Origin: a virus
IMG/VR virus record: IMGVR_UViG_3300044646_001937
Span: 124,001 to 188,000 of that record
Strand: one strand, 5' to 3'
DNA: 64,000 bases
The first letter of the stretch is position 1; each line of letters starts with the position of its first letter. The translations under genes and the position numbers were made by a program. The notes below the pieces were generated by a model. It was not told where the DNA came from, ran no database searches, and was given only the letters and a program-made list of their open reading frames with translations. Shown here in pieces: positions 16,333 to 24,852 of this stretch.

Positions 16333-17151
16333 ATGATTGGAACTAAAAGAGTTTTTAAAAAAGTAGAGATTATCCCAGAGTGGGTTAATGGTCATTTCGT
16401 GCAATGGCAAATAGACCCTTTCTTTAAAGCCCCTCGACCATACAACTTTTCTTTACAGATATCTGAGACAGACAACTTTTCAGATATTTTGAGAGAGAAG
16501 ACAAATCTAGGAGATGTCTTTTTCACAGTAGATGATTTTAAATTGAAACAGTCTGCTGGAGGCTTCTACTACTATCGCATACAGCTAACAACTGGTGACG
16601 GTAAGAAATATAGCTCACAGCCGATAATGTTTGGTTATAGTATTCAAGAGCAGAGAAAGTATGCGATGGCCGCAGACGGTATTCGTAAAGAAATCCTATT
16701 GTGTAGATATGCAGGCACACAGGCTTGGCTATTACGCAGAAAGACATACAGCGCAGCTACCACAGTAACATCCAAGAACATAGACCCTGTGTCAGGAGTA
16801 CCCATAACAGATACACAGCATGAAGATTATGGTGTAGGTATAGATGGAGGATATTTTGATCCTGTGCCCTGCATGTACCATATAGAATCTAGCAGCCAAG
16901 ATAAACAGCTATCCCCTGACGGTATAGGTGTAAAAGAAACATACGCCTTTAACGTCAGAGCTCCGGGCTATCCTTTGTTTGAGATAAGAGATGTGTTGTG
17001 TGATATTAACGGAGGGCTTAGATATAGCATACAAGCCAGAAACTCTAAAAACTTCCCAGGAACGAGTATCACATTGTTTCAAAAAGCCACACTCATGCAG
17101 ATCCCAAGTACAGACACAATCTACTCAATTCCAATACCTGTAACCGTATAG
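16333..17151 (+). CDS. Neck protein candidate with FN3-like N-terminal domain (272 aa)
   Basis: Residues about 10-95 form a beta-sandwich-like domain (FVQWQIDPFFKAPRPYNFSLQ, split here as FVQWQIDPFF and PYNFSLQISET; then FYYYRIQLTTGDGKKYSS) resembling fibronectin-III repeats. The rest is beta-rich with two cysteines and a GYFDPVPCMYHIE segment. It lies between the adaptor-like gene and the tail terminator-like gene, so a head-closure or neck role is likely. No family match is claimed. The start directly abuts the previous stop. Confidence 0.55.
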   Translation: MIGTKRVFKKVEIIPEWVNGHFVQWQIDPFFKAPRPYNFSLQISETDNFSDILREKTNLGDVFFTVDDFKLKQSAGGFYYYRIQLTTGDGKKYSSQPIMFGYSIQEQRKYAMAADGIRKEILLCRYAGTQAWLLRRKTYSAATTVTSKNIDPVSGVPITDTQHEDYGVGIDGGYFDPVPCMYHIESSSQDKQLSPDGIGVKETYAFNVRAPGYPLFEIRDVLCDINGGLRYSIQARNSKNFPGTSITLFQKATLMQIPSTDTIYSIPIPVTV

Positions 17152-17152
17152 T

Positions 17153-17851
17153 ATGAATACAGATAACACACAAGATTGTACAAATGATATAGGTTACGTA
17201 ACAGCATACGACAGGGAAGTTTACGCTAAAGATGAACGCGTAATGGTACTGACCCCATGGACAGTGCAAAACATTTGCTACGAAGTAATTAAAAACTATA
17301 TGATTGAAAACCCTCCCCAAGATGAAGGGTATAAATTTGCTCAAAAATATAGTCCTGATGATCTAGAGTCAGGAATATCTCTAGAGATAGCATATCATTA
17401 TAAAGATGCTGTAGTTCAAAAACGCCCTGGCATATACGTATCCAGAGGCGAAACCAATTTTGTATTTCCAACAATAAATCAGCTCATAGGTATAAACACA
17501 GCAGAATCAGAAAAGCAAAGATTTGCGATGCTTCAGATGCCTATAAATATTGCTGTAGTAGCTACAAACGTAGGTTTTGCAGAACAGTTGGCAGAGTATG
17601 TATTTAAAATTTTCCTAAGATATCAGGAGGTTATTAAACAGGACTTTTGCATTCGTCAATTTAAGCTGGCATCGCTAGGCGCTCCTCAGTTATACTTGGA
17701 AAGTAAAGATCATATCTTTGTAAACGTTACGCTTTTAGCTACATTTGATATGGGCGCATTGATTAAAGGAGATGATCTCAAGATTAAAACAATGTCTTAT
17801 GCGATTTTTACAAGCTGTGTAGATCAACCACTATCAACTAATCTTTTGTAG
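17153..17851 (+). CDS. Tail terminator/completion-like protein (232 aa)
   Basis: Its position just before the sheath gene and its alpha/beta layout fit a tail completion or terminator protein that caps the tail and joins it to the head. Features: an N-terminal helical part (VQNICYEVIKNYMIENPP), the strand KRPGIYVSRGE, a helix FAEQLAEYVFKIFLRYQEV and the C-terminal strands FVNVTLLATFD. No membrane segment or enzyme motif. It starts one base after the preceding stop. Confidence 0.6.
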   Translation: MNTDNTQDCTNDIGYVTAYDREVYAKDERVMVLTPWTVQNICYEVIKNYMIENPPQDEGYKFAQKYSPDDLESGISLEIAYHYKDAVVQKRPGIYVSRGETNFVFPTINQLIGINTAESEKQRFAMLQMPINIAVVATNVGFAEQLAEYVFKIFLRYQEVIKQDFCIRQFKLASLGAPQLYLESKDHIFVNVTLLATFDMGALIKGDDLKIKTMSYAIFTSCVDQPLSTNLL

Positions 17852-17907
17852 TAAATTGTTTCAAAAATTATTGCATTACCCCTCAGTTTCAACTAAACTT
17901 AAACTAG

Positions 17908-17943
17908 TATAAATAAACATATACCGGAGAAATAACTAAACAT
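17908..17943 (+). promoter_or_regulatory. Sheath-gene promoter candidate and ribosome binding site
   Basis: TATAAATAA begins at 17908, resembling the T4 late promoter box TATAAATA, in a 92-base gap. GGAG at 17926-17929 lies 14 bases before the ATG at 17944, a rather long spacing. This is one of only a few starts here with a recognisable Shine-Dalgarno site. Confidence 0.5.
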
Positions 17944-20769
17944 ATGTACATCACACCTAGAGTATTAATTCAGCAAGAATTCCTGCAGCTACCTGTCTAC
18001 AGTGAATTTCCATTACCTGCTTTCATCATCGGTCCTAACTATTCGCTGCTACGCTACAGCGAACCCAATGAAAAGAACCACACCGCAGCAACTACTAAAG
18101 ACGGCGTGTTACTGGCTACCGAAAACAATTATATTGCTGATGCAGATACTAGCTATGATTTTCCTAATGTTCCTGCAGGCGGAAACATAGACCCTACATA
18201 CACGAAAGTGTATGCTGAGTCTGTTGAAGCGCAATATTTCCCACTACTGTCTTTAGGTAGTGATTCGGGAGACGCCAATGTTGAGTTAGTACCCAGCGTT
18301 TCTGGCGGATACTACAGGAACAAGGTCAGGTTCACTAATCTTGTTATGAAGACCGCAAATAACTACGTCCGTAGCGAATTACTCTCAAATAGAGACGTTG
18401 CGGTGGGTGATGTTATCGAAATTTCCGATCTTGATAATCCTGGAGACACAGCATCTGTCGTACGTGCAAAGATCAAAGCTATTGAACCTGAAACGTACAT
18501 TATTAATGAAGATCTTGCCTCTTATGTCGAAGACATTTACAACAACGAATCTAATACAGCTAACCAGAGCCAAGACTATGGGCTTTCTGGATCTGCCACT
18601 GGCGTTACAGTAGACGTGAACGAAGACTTTGCATATATCGGATATGCAGGGAGAAAGATTGTTACAGATACCTACACAGTCACAGTAACTGTAGGCGGAA
18701 GTCTTACTGCAGCAAGGTTCTCGATTTCTTCAGATAATGGGGCATTTAAAACAAAGACCAATGTAGCATTATCTGCAGGCGTTCTCACGCTAGACGACGC
18801 TTCAGGCAATAATGTTAAACTTGAGTTTTCACTCGCAGAAGGAGTGACATTCACAGCCGCCACAGTGTGGACTTTGAACGTTGAAGCTGCAGTTACACAA
18901 GTCACTCCTACCGTTACAGGCACATACTCCGGAGAAGCAGACATAGTCTACACCCTCACGGTGGAGCGTGGTGGCGCATTCTATGATGGAACTAACTCTA
19001 CAACCTGCGCTAGGATTTTGGTTAAATCTTCTATCGTAGACACCGCCTCGTTAACTTTACCCAGGAAGGCTACACCTGTATTCCAATTGGGAGGCCTAGG
19101 CTTGTCGGCAGTGTTTTCTGCAGGTAGTGTTGGTGTCGGTACGGATTATGAAGGTCTTGTGGCAGGCGATGTGTACTATGTATCAGTTGTTGCAGCTAAG
19201 CACGGCGCAGTCACTATTGTGGAATTTGCTGAAACGTTACCTGATTCTTTATTTGACGCAGCAAATAAAACAGCCTCATTATTCTTGACTCAAAACTCAA
19301 TACAATTGAATGAAGTTAAGAACACACTAACAGACACCAGAAACTGGACACAGGACGAAGCTTACGTGACAGTAAACTCAGGCGCAACCACATCAGTCAG
19401 CTCTATTATCGTTGCAGGATCTCCTGCAGAATTACCTATCAAGAAAGCAAAATTGTTCATTGAATATAGAGCCTTGTTGCAAAACAATATTGTGGCAATT
19501 GACTCTGTGCGTAGTCAAGCAGATGTCCTTGCCAAACTTGGCACAATTCACCCTGACAACCCTCTTGCTCAGGGTGTAAATGACGCTGTCTTAAACGCAG
19601 CCAATCAGCTAGTGTACTTCATTGGTGTAGCTACAGATGATCTGGCTGGCTACCTAAACGCAATCAAAATCTCTGAAAAGAGCGACAAGGTTTACGGGTT
19701 TGTGCCACTTACCTTCGATCGCACAATTCAGGACGCTGTGGTTGCACACGTCAACGCATACAGCACTAGAGAAGTTGGACGCTGGAGAGTTGCATGGCTT
19801 TCCGTACAGGACAATAAAGAGCGCATGATCTATGATAGCGCCGAATACACCGCCACAGTTACCAACGACTTGCTCGGCAGAACAAGATTACTGACAATCG
19901 AAAATGCCAAGTTTATTGAGGATGGGGTACGCGCAAACGACTCAATCCGCATTAATTTTAGCGCTACATCGGACGGCAAGTTAACCTATGATGAGTATAT
20001 TGTTGACAGTGTACAGACCAATACTACACTGTTGTTGACCCATTCATTACCATATGCAATTACACCGAGCGGTGGAGCAAAAGTTCAGGTTGTAAGAAAC
20101 TACACCAAGAGTGAGCGTGCCTACAACCTAGCTAAGATAGGTGGAGACTATAACAATAGACGCGTTCGTTGCGTATTCCCTGATACCTTTAAGTATAAGG
20201 GCGTTACGAAGCAAGGCTATTTCGCCGCTGCAGGCTTGGCAGGTCTCAGGTCTGGTGTTGTTCCTCACCAGGGCTTAACCAACTCCGAATATCTCGGAGC
20301 AGACGACCTTAGCAAGGTTGTTATTGATTTCTCTCAGGATGAGCTGAATGTTATGGCTGAGCAGGGTATCTGGATCATTACACAGGAAGTTATTGGCTCA
20401 ACTCCATATGTGAGGCATCAATTGACCACTGATGAGCGCAGCTTGAACACGTCGGAAGACTCTATCACTACGAACGTAGATAGTATTAGCTACGCTCTCA
20501 AGAAAGTCTTGTCACCGTTTATCGGTAGGTTCAATATTAATCCTGATAACGTGGCTGTTATTAGAGCTGCCGTCGTGGCAGAACTTACATTTAGGTCATC
20601 CAACACATACACTGCCCGCGCAGGAAACCAGTTGGTGTCATTCACTCCAGCAACCGACATCATCAAGCTTGAAGCAAATCCAACATTCAAGGACATGATT
20701 GATATTGAAGTGCGCTTGAATGTGCCTTACCCAATCAACTACATTAACCTGAAATTGATTGTTGGCTAA
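17944..20769 (+). CDS. Contractile tail sheath protein (941 aa)
   Basis: Forms the contractile outer tail tube that drives injection. The C-terminal third has the sheath signature: GYFAAAGLAGLRSGVVPHQG, then DLSKVVIDFSQDELNVMAEQ, GIWIITQE, and a closing helical-strand part (ISYALKKVLSPFIGRFN; FKDMIDIEVRLNVPYPINYI). It is longer than T4 gp18 (659 aa). The extra length includes a beta-rich insertion at about residues 240-420 with two similar units (DTYTVTVTVGGSL and DIVYTLTVERGGAF), probably Ig-like domains exposed on the sheath surface. It is followed by two tiny genes and then the tube gene. Confidence 0.88.
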   Translation: MYITPRVLIQQEFLQLPVYSEFPLPAFIIGPNYSLLRYSEPNEKNHTAATTKDGVLLATENNYIADADTSYDFPNVPAGGNIDPTYTKVYAESVEAQYFPLLSLGSDSGDANVELVPSVSGGYYRNKVRFTNLVMKTANNYVRSELLSNRDVAVGDVIEISDLDNPGDTASVVRAKIKAIEPETYIINEDLASYVEDIYNNESNTANQSQDYGLSGSATGVTVDVNEDFAYIGYAGRKIVTDTYTVTVTVGGSLTAARFSISSDNGAFKTKTNVALSAGVLTLDDASGNNVKLEFSLAEGVTFTAATVWTLNVEAAVTQVTPTVTGTYSGEADIVYTLTVERGGAFYDGTNSTTCARILVKSSIVDTASLTLPRKATPVFQLGGLGLSAVFSAGSVGVGTDYEGLVAGDVYYVSVVAAKHGAVTIVEFAETLPDSLFDAANKTASLFLTQNSIQLNEVKNTLTDTRNWTQDEAYVTVNSGATTSVSSIIVAGSPAELPIKKAKLFIEYRALLQNNIVAIDSVRSQADVLAKLGTIHPDNPLAQGVNDAVLNAANQLVYFIGVATDDLAGYLNAIKISEKSDKVYGFVPLTFDRTIQDAVVAHVNAYSTREVGRWRVAWLSVQDNKERMIYDSAEYTATVTNDLLGRTRLLTIENAKFIEDGVRANDSIRINFSATSDGKLTYDEYIVDSVQTNTTLLLTHSLPYAITPSGGAKVQVVRNYTKSERAYNLAKIGGDYNNRRVRCVFPDTFKYKGVTKQGYFAAAGLAGLRSGVVPHQGLTNSEYLGADDLSKVVIDFSQDELNVMAEQGIWIITQEVIGSTPYVRHQLTTDERSLNTSEDSITTNVDSISYALKKVLSPFIGRFNINPDNVAVIRAAVVAELTFRSSNTYTARAGNQLVSFTPATDIIKLEANPTFKDMIDIEVRLNVPYPINYINLKLIVG

Positions 20770-20775
20770 CCTATC

Positions 20776-21015
20776 ATGACTTCGTTTGAAGTAGGATTCA
20801 TTAAATACGCTGAAGAATGTGGGTTATCCAATGAAAGGATAGCCCACATTCTTAAAAGAGCCGCAGATTATCCTGAAGTATCCAGCTTATTCAAACAACT
20901 TCCAGAAGCAGAAGAAGAATCTCCAGAGCATCTCGACGATATGAATAATCTTATGCAGCAGGATTTAATCGACAGACAAATGCTTGAAGACGCACAAAAA
21001 CTGAAAATGCAATGA
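20776..21015 (+). CDS. Small protein with the shared helical motif (79 aa), unknown function
   Basis: Residues about 4-31 (FEVGFIKYAEECGLSNERIA, then HILKRAAD) closely match the motif at the N-terminus of the protein encoded at 13327. The second half is acidic and helical (PEAEEESPEHLDDMNNLMQ). It overlaps the next gene by four bases (ATGA), so translation is likely coupled. Function unknown. Its presence between sheath and tube shows that the motif is not confined to head genes. Confidence 0.6.
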   Translation: MTSFEVGFIKYAEECGLSNERIAHILKRAADYPEVSSLFKQLPEAEEESPEHLDDMNNLMQQDLIDRQMLEDAQKLKMQ

Positions 21016-21215
21016 AAGTTGTAGTAACAGGAGATTTTAGAGAACCTACATTATTAAATACAGATAAAGCTACAGGTGTACTAATATATTCTGATGACGG
21101 TAGACCTAACGTAATATTCAGGATGATTGGTAACGGTAAAGGATGGATCAGATACACTAAAGGAGAAGATGCAAATTTTGATGAAATTGCACAATCTCTA
21201 GGCCTCATAAAATAA
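21012..21215 (+). CDS. Small protein (67 aa), unknown function
   Basis: A short beta-rich protein (MKVVVTGDFREPTLLN, VLIYSDDGRPNVIFRMIGNG) overlapping the preceding gene by four bases. No known motif, membrane segment or signal. It is the last gene before the promoter of the tube gene. The tight overlap and normal composition argue that it is real. Confidence 0.55.
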   Translation: MKVVVTGDFREPTLLNTDKATGVLIYSDDGRPNVIFRMIGNGKGWIRYTKGEDANFDEIAQSLGLIK

Positions 21216-21250
21216 GACAATCAACGCTTGCGATAACTCTACAAATTAGC

Positions 21251-21260
21251 TATAATAATA
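21251..21260 (+). promoter_or_regulatory. Tail-tube promoter candidate, TATAATAATA
   Basis: TATAATAATA in the 70-base gap before the tube gene, with a weak TTGCGA 16 bases upstream (21229-21234). The transcript leader would be roughly 20-30 bases of A/T-rich sequence without a Shine-Dalgarno site. Confidence 0.5.
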
Positions 21261-21285
21261 ACAGAAACAATTAACTTAAAAATAT

Positions 21286-21708
21286 ATGGCAGACTTATTT
21301 CAATTTGAAACACCAGCAGCAAGAGCTCCATTAACAGCCGACAAGGCCACCATCCAGTGGGGTGGAGTTATTGCAGGCGCGATTCAGGTAAGCATCACCT
21401 ATGCACAGCAGATTAACCGTCGCCGCACAATTGGCAACAAGTCCGCAGCAATCTGGGGATCCCAGCCCAGCGGACAGGTTAACATCCAAAGACTTCTAAC
21501 CTCCGACGCTGGAGCACTCACCAGCGCCCCAGGCTGGAGCGGCTGTAACCCAGGCACAGTAACCCTGTCACTTGGCGGATGCGCTGGCGGAGGCCCAACC
21601 TACACAGCTACCAGTGCAGTTGTTTCTCAATTCTCAGTGTCCGCTGAAGCAGAAAGCCTCACAGTCATGGACAATGTGGTGATCGAGTTCATGCAGTTGT
21701 CTGCTTAA
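21286..21708 (+). CDS. Tail tube protein (140 aa)
   Basis: Builds the inner tail tube. It is compact and beta-rich with many Gly/Thr/Ser residues (IQWGGVIAGAIQVSITYAQQ, ending in LTVMDNVVIEFMQLSA). Its size matches small tube proteins of contractile tails. It lies downstream of the sheath gene, has its own promoter and is followed by a strong hairpin, as expected for an abundant virion protein. Codon use is more GC-rich than in the fibre genes. The assignment is by position and fold-like pattern. Confidence 0.72.
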   Translation: MADLFQFETPAARAPLTADKATIQWGGVIAGAIQVSITYAQQINRRRTIGNKSAAIWGSQPSGQVNIQRLLTSDAGALTSAPGWSGCNPGTVTLSLGGCAGGGPTYTATSAVVSQFSVSAEAESLTVMDNVVIEFMQLSA

Positions 21709-21729
21709 TTATATTAAACTGCTTGCTTA

Positions 21730-21768
21730 TTTGAGCCTCTGTCTTATATATTAAGGCAGAGGCTCAAA
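21730..21768 (+). terminator. Long hairpin after the tail tube gene, probable terminator
   Basis: A 17-bp stem (21730-21746 with 21752-21768) containing one T-G wobble and a 5-base loop TATAT. The core is GAGCCTCTG/CAGAGGCTC. Only a weak T-run follows (CTATTT), so it may terminate, protect the 3' end of the tube mRNA, or both. Confidence 0.75.
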
Positions 21769-21785
21769 CTATTTATGCTGTGAGC

Positions 21786-21791
21786 TATAAA
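21786..21791 (+). promoter_or_regulatory. Candidate late-type promoter, TATAAA box
   Basis: TATAAAATAAA just after the tube hairpin, with the box ending 11 bases before the ATG at 21803. The predicted leader would be only a few bases long. It could drive the spike-to-baseplate block. Confidence 0.45.
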
Positions 21792-21802
21792 ATAAAACAC
21801 AC

Positions 21803-24298
21803 ATGAGTATCAGGCAAAACCCATTACCTTCAGATCATCCAAATTTTAATACTCCGTCTAAAGTATTTGTAGGTGAAATCATTACATCATGCTCAGGCTC
21901 GCACGCCATCACAGTAGCAAGATCTAAGCACGGCGGAGCAAAATCAGCCGACGGCGGATACATGATGCAGGGAACATTGGCCACGTCAGTAATGGCTTCT
22001 ATATTTGGATTTAGAGAGTCAGCACCTCCACAACCAGGAACACAGGTTGTATGCTTAGAAGAGTCTGCAAGTCATTGCTATATTTTAGGTATGCTACCCA
22101 AGCAAAACCCCAACCTGGACAATATGCCCAATAGGGCCGCTCTTGGGGCAGGTAACGCCCTAGAAGACAGCGCCAATAGGAAGGGACATGAAAAATATAC
22201 ACCAAGGATATATGACAACAGAAGACCTACAGACGCGGTAGATGGTGAGCATGTTGTCAGTAATGAGTTTGGGGTTTTGCTTGGGCTGTATCAGCAGTTA
22301 GCTAATCTGAAAGCATCAGAGCTAGCGCAAGTGCAGTGCTTCCTTTTGGATGATCTTGTGCGTGTGATCAGTCATAATTTTCAACACTATACAGCTCTTG
22401 GCGAATATAATATATATCATGACGGTAAAGCATTAATGGCCGAATTTGGAGCCACACACAAGACCTCAGAAGCATATGGAAAACCCGCTGTAAACTCAGA
22501 CTCCTCTTCTGCAACATTCACGAAAACAGGAACGCATACTGCAGATGATGAAAATGACTTTTATAAAATCTCAGGAGATGAGCGAATAAAAGCAATTGAG
22601 CGCTTTAAATGGTTTCTTGGTACTGTGGGAGATTTTTTGCATGTATTCATGGTTAGACCTGATCCGCAAGAATCAAGAGTTTTAGATCCGACTAAAAAAC
22701 CAAACAAACCAGACACAGGGTTATGTGATTTGCATATAGGTACTGACGGAGGACTGCATTTACGTAGTGTAAAAGAAGTATTTATTGAAAAAACTAATTG
22801 GATTAGGGTACCGCTGAGAGTGGCTGCTCCGGATGATGAAGCTGGAGACGACGCAGCTAAAATAAAGTATAAAGAGAAAGAGCTTTTTAAGTTTGATAAT
22901 GAAATTATTGCAACACATAACCCTATTAGGTACGCGTTACAGATAAGGGACTATGTAGCTTATGTAAACGAGAAGCTTAATTATGAGAATTTTAAAAAAC
23001 ATGAAAAAGATTTTTATGTAAACGATGAATTAAGCAAAGAAGAAGCACTTAATAGGATAGGTAAAGTAGATCAAGAAACTTCTCTTAAGCTGAGCGATTA
23101 TAAACTTAGAACTGCTGGAATATATCTAATGCCAAATGGAGGCATAACAATTAGAGATGCATGGAATTCAGCAATAATTATGGAGGGTGGTAACGTTTAT
23201 ATACAGCCAGCAAAAGATCTTATAACTCAACCTTTAAGAAGTATGGTTGTAAAGGCAGGCAAAAACATAAACATGTCTTGCCGCAAACATATAGATCTCT
23301 CCTCAAGCGATGAAGGAATGAGAATCAAGACACACAAGTCTCAATATCTATATAGTCATGAAGGAGGCGTTATTCTTGAAGCAAATGCTGAAAAAGACGT
23401 AGCCTATGCGCCTATACCCTCAAAAGGCGCCTTACAGCAAGTTGGAGGAATCGTACTTAAATCTAGTTTGGGTATATACAACTATGCTGAAAAAAACATA
23501 GTGAACTTTGCTAAAGGAAAAATGCTGCTCCAGTCCTTAGACAATATGGATATCACTGCAGGTTTTGAGGATGATAAAGCCAACAAAACCGCTAATAAGC
23601 CCATCAAACCCAAAAAAAATAACTCTAAGGAATCTTTAGCTACAGACAAAAAAGATGAATCTTCAACTACAAACAAAAAAGCCGCAACTCGAAAAAAACA
23701 AGCAAGCATCACAGTATATAGCCAGAACAATATGACAGTTCTGGCGGACAAGTCTATGCTCCTACACTCAAAGGAATTAGCCACCATGGTATCAGACAAG
23801 CAAATGATATTGGCCGGCGCAGCCGCAACACTGCTTGGAGAGAAAGGCGATTCAATTTCTACTGAAGGCGTTATAGAAACTGAAAAGATGGTAAAAGATA
23901 TATTTAAAAAACCAAGAGAGATTAAAAAAGAATTACTCAAACAAACAGTATTTGAAAAAGCCACTAATTTTGAAGCACTAGAGTTTAAGTTTCTTAACTC
24001 TAAAGAATACGGTAGTGACATAGACAAAGAAAAAGACCCGTTTCCTATTACATTAGCGCAGCAGGATAATTTGTTGACAAACTTATATAAACTAGAAGAA
24101 TGGAAAGAGGAAAAGATTAACGAGTCATATCCGTATCCTGGTAAAGATTTGTTTGAAAAGTTTTATTATATTACTCAAAAACCTAACAATTTACAGAAGC
24201 ATCCCATTGATAAAGATTCACATAGTAAAGCAGACCCGCAGAATATTCCCGCAACTATAACCCTGACATCACTAAGCAAATACAAAGTATTAAAATAA
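21803..24298 (+). CDS. Baseplate spike protein, gp5/VgrG-like (831 aa)
   Basis: Likely the central spike that punctures the cell envelope. Residues about 20-105 look like an OB-fold (VFVGEIITSCSGSHAITVAR, PQPGTQVVCLEESASHCYIL), the N-terminal domain of gp5 and VgrG. Residues about 435-600 are short repeating strands resembling a triple-stranded beta-helix stem (GGITIRDAWNSAIIMEGGNV, SMVVKAGKNINMSC, MRIKTHKSQYLYSHEGGVIL). A Lys-rich linker follows at about 595-635, then strands and a helical C-terminus. I see no lysozyme motif like that inserted in T4 gp5. It lies upstream of the chaperone and hub genes. Confidence 0.7.
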   Translation: MSIRQNPLPSDHPNFNTPSKVFVGEIITSCSGSHAITVARSKHGGAKSADGGYMMQGTLATSVMASIFGFRESAPPQPGTQVVCLEESASHCYILGMLPKQNPNLDNMPNRAALGAGNALEDSANRKGHEKYTPRIYDNRRPTDAVDGEHVVSNEFGVLLGLYQQLANLKASELAQVQCFLLDDLVRVISHNFQHYTALGEYNIYHDGKALMAEFGATHKTSEAYGKPAVNSDSSSATFTKTGTHTADDENDFYKISGDERIKAIERFKWFLGTVGDFLHVFMVRPDPQESRVLDPTKKPNKPDTGLCDLHIGTDGGLHLRSVKEVFIEKTNWIRVPLRVAAPDDEAGDDAAKIKYKEKELFKFDNEIIATHNPIRYALQIRDYVAYVNEKLNYENFKKHEKDFYVNDELSKEEALNRIGKVDQETSLKLSDYKLRTAGIYLMPNGGITIRDAWNSAIIMEGGNVYIQPAKDLITQPLRSMVVKAGKNINMSCRKHIDLSSSDEGMRIKTHKSQYLYSHEGGVILEANAEKDVAYAPIPSKGALQQVGGIVLKSSLGIYNYAEKNIVNFAKGKMLLQSLDNMDITAGFEDDKANKTANKPIKPKKNNSKESLATDKKDESSTTNKKAATRKKQASITVYSQNNMTVLADKSMLLHSKELATMVSDKQMILAGAAATLLGEKGDSISTEGVIETEKMVKDIFKKPREIKKELLKQTVFEKATNFEALEFKFLNSKEYGSDIDKEKDPFPITLAQQDNLLTNLYKLEEWKEEKINESYPYPGKDLFEKFYYITQKPNNLQKHPIDKDSHSKADPQNIPATITLTSLSKYKVLK

Positions 24299-24303
24299 AT
24301 TAT

Positions 24304-24819
24304 ATGGAACCTCCACAACCCTTCAACACGTCAATTGAAATGAATAACGAAAAGCCTAAAAATTTGGAAATTACAGATAAAGAAAAAGAGCGGTTTTTCA
24401 AAAGTATTCTAGCCGATAAGCCCCACGAAGAAACTGTAACTTTGTTTGACAATAAATTAAGTGTAACCTTCAGATCGCTTACCGTCCAAGAAAACACTGA
24501 CGTCGTTAATCAAATTATTAGAGATAAGGAAAACGGCATCGCTGTAGACAACGATACATATTACATAACCATATCAGTATATCGTTTGGCACTATCCATG
24601 GTATCTGTAGACGGCAACACCTTTAGTTCAATAGTTAAGGAAGGGTTTTCGCCATCGTTTGAAAAAGATACGTATGTACTAGCTAGGTCTAGACCAATTC
24701 TTGCCTGGGGTACTCCAAAACTATCGGTGTTTCTTGATGCGTTTCAAACATTTGAAAACAAAGCAATCAAGCTAGCCAGCGAGGTTCAAAACGCAAATTT
24801 TTGGAAAGCCAGCACGTAA
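24304..24819 (+). CDS. Tail assembly chaperone, short (unshifted) form (171 aa)
   Basis: Matches the place and behaviour of lambda gpG-type chaperones, which bind the tape measure protein during tail assembly. It lies immediately upstream of the second frame and the tape measure gene. The N-terminal part is acidic and helical (ITDKEKERFFKSILADKPHE), followed by a strand (KLSVTFRSLTVQEN) and helical segments. The gene ends five codons after an in-frame slippery A AAT TTT (24795-24801). About 282 residues would result from a -1 shift (166 from this frame plus 116 from the next). The ratio of forms cannot be read from the sequence. Confidence 0.75.
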   Translation: MEPPQPFNTSIEMNNEKPKNLEITDKEKERFFKSILADKPHEETVTLFDNKLSVTFRSLTVQENTDVVNQIIRDKENGIAVDNDTYYITISVYRLALSMVSVDGNTFSSIVKEGFSPSFEKDTYVLARSRPILAWGTPKLSVFLDAFQTFENKAIKLASEVQNANFWKAST

Positions 24820-24852
24820 AATTGCTAACTTCAGGCTATTTACGTGGCTGGC
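24795..24852 (+). promoter_or_regulatory. Programmed -1 ribosomal frameshift signal
   Basis: Slippery heptamer A AAT TTT at 24795-24801 in the zero frame, spacer of 6 bases (24802-24807), then a stem: left arm 24808-24820 (GCCAGCACGTAAA) pairs with right arm 24839-24852 (TTTACGT, bulged G, GCTGGC), loop of 18 bases. The zero-frame stop (24817-24819) lies inside the left arm. Geometry is as in known -1 frameshift sites. Confidence 0.88.

Noticed and set aside
23482-24027. Minus-strand open frame (181 residues) inside the spike gene
   Set aside because: Antisense of a Lys-rich region; composition is low in charge and biased, and no gene on this strand is supported anywhere else in the window.
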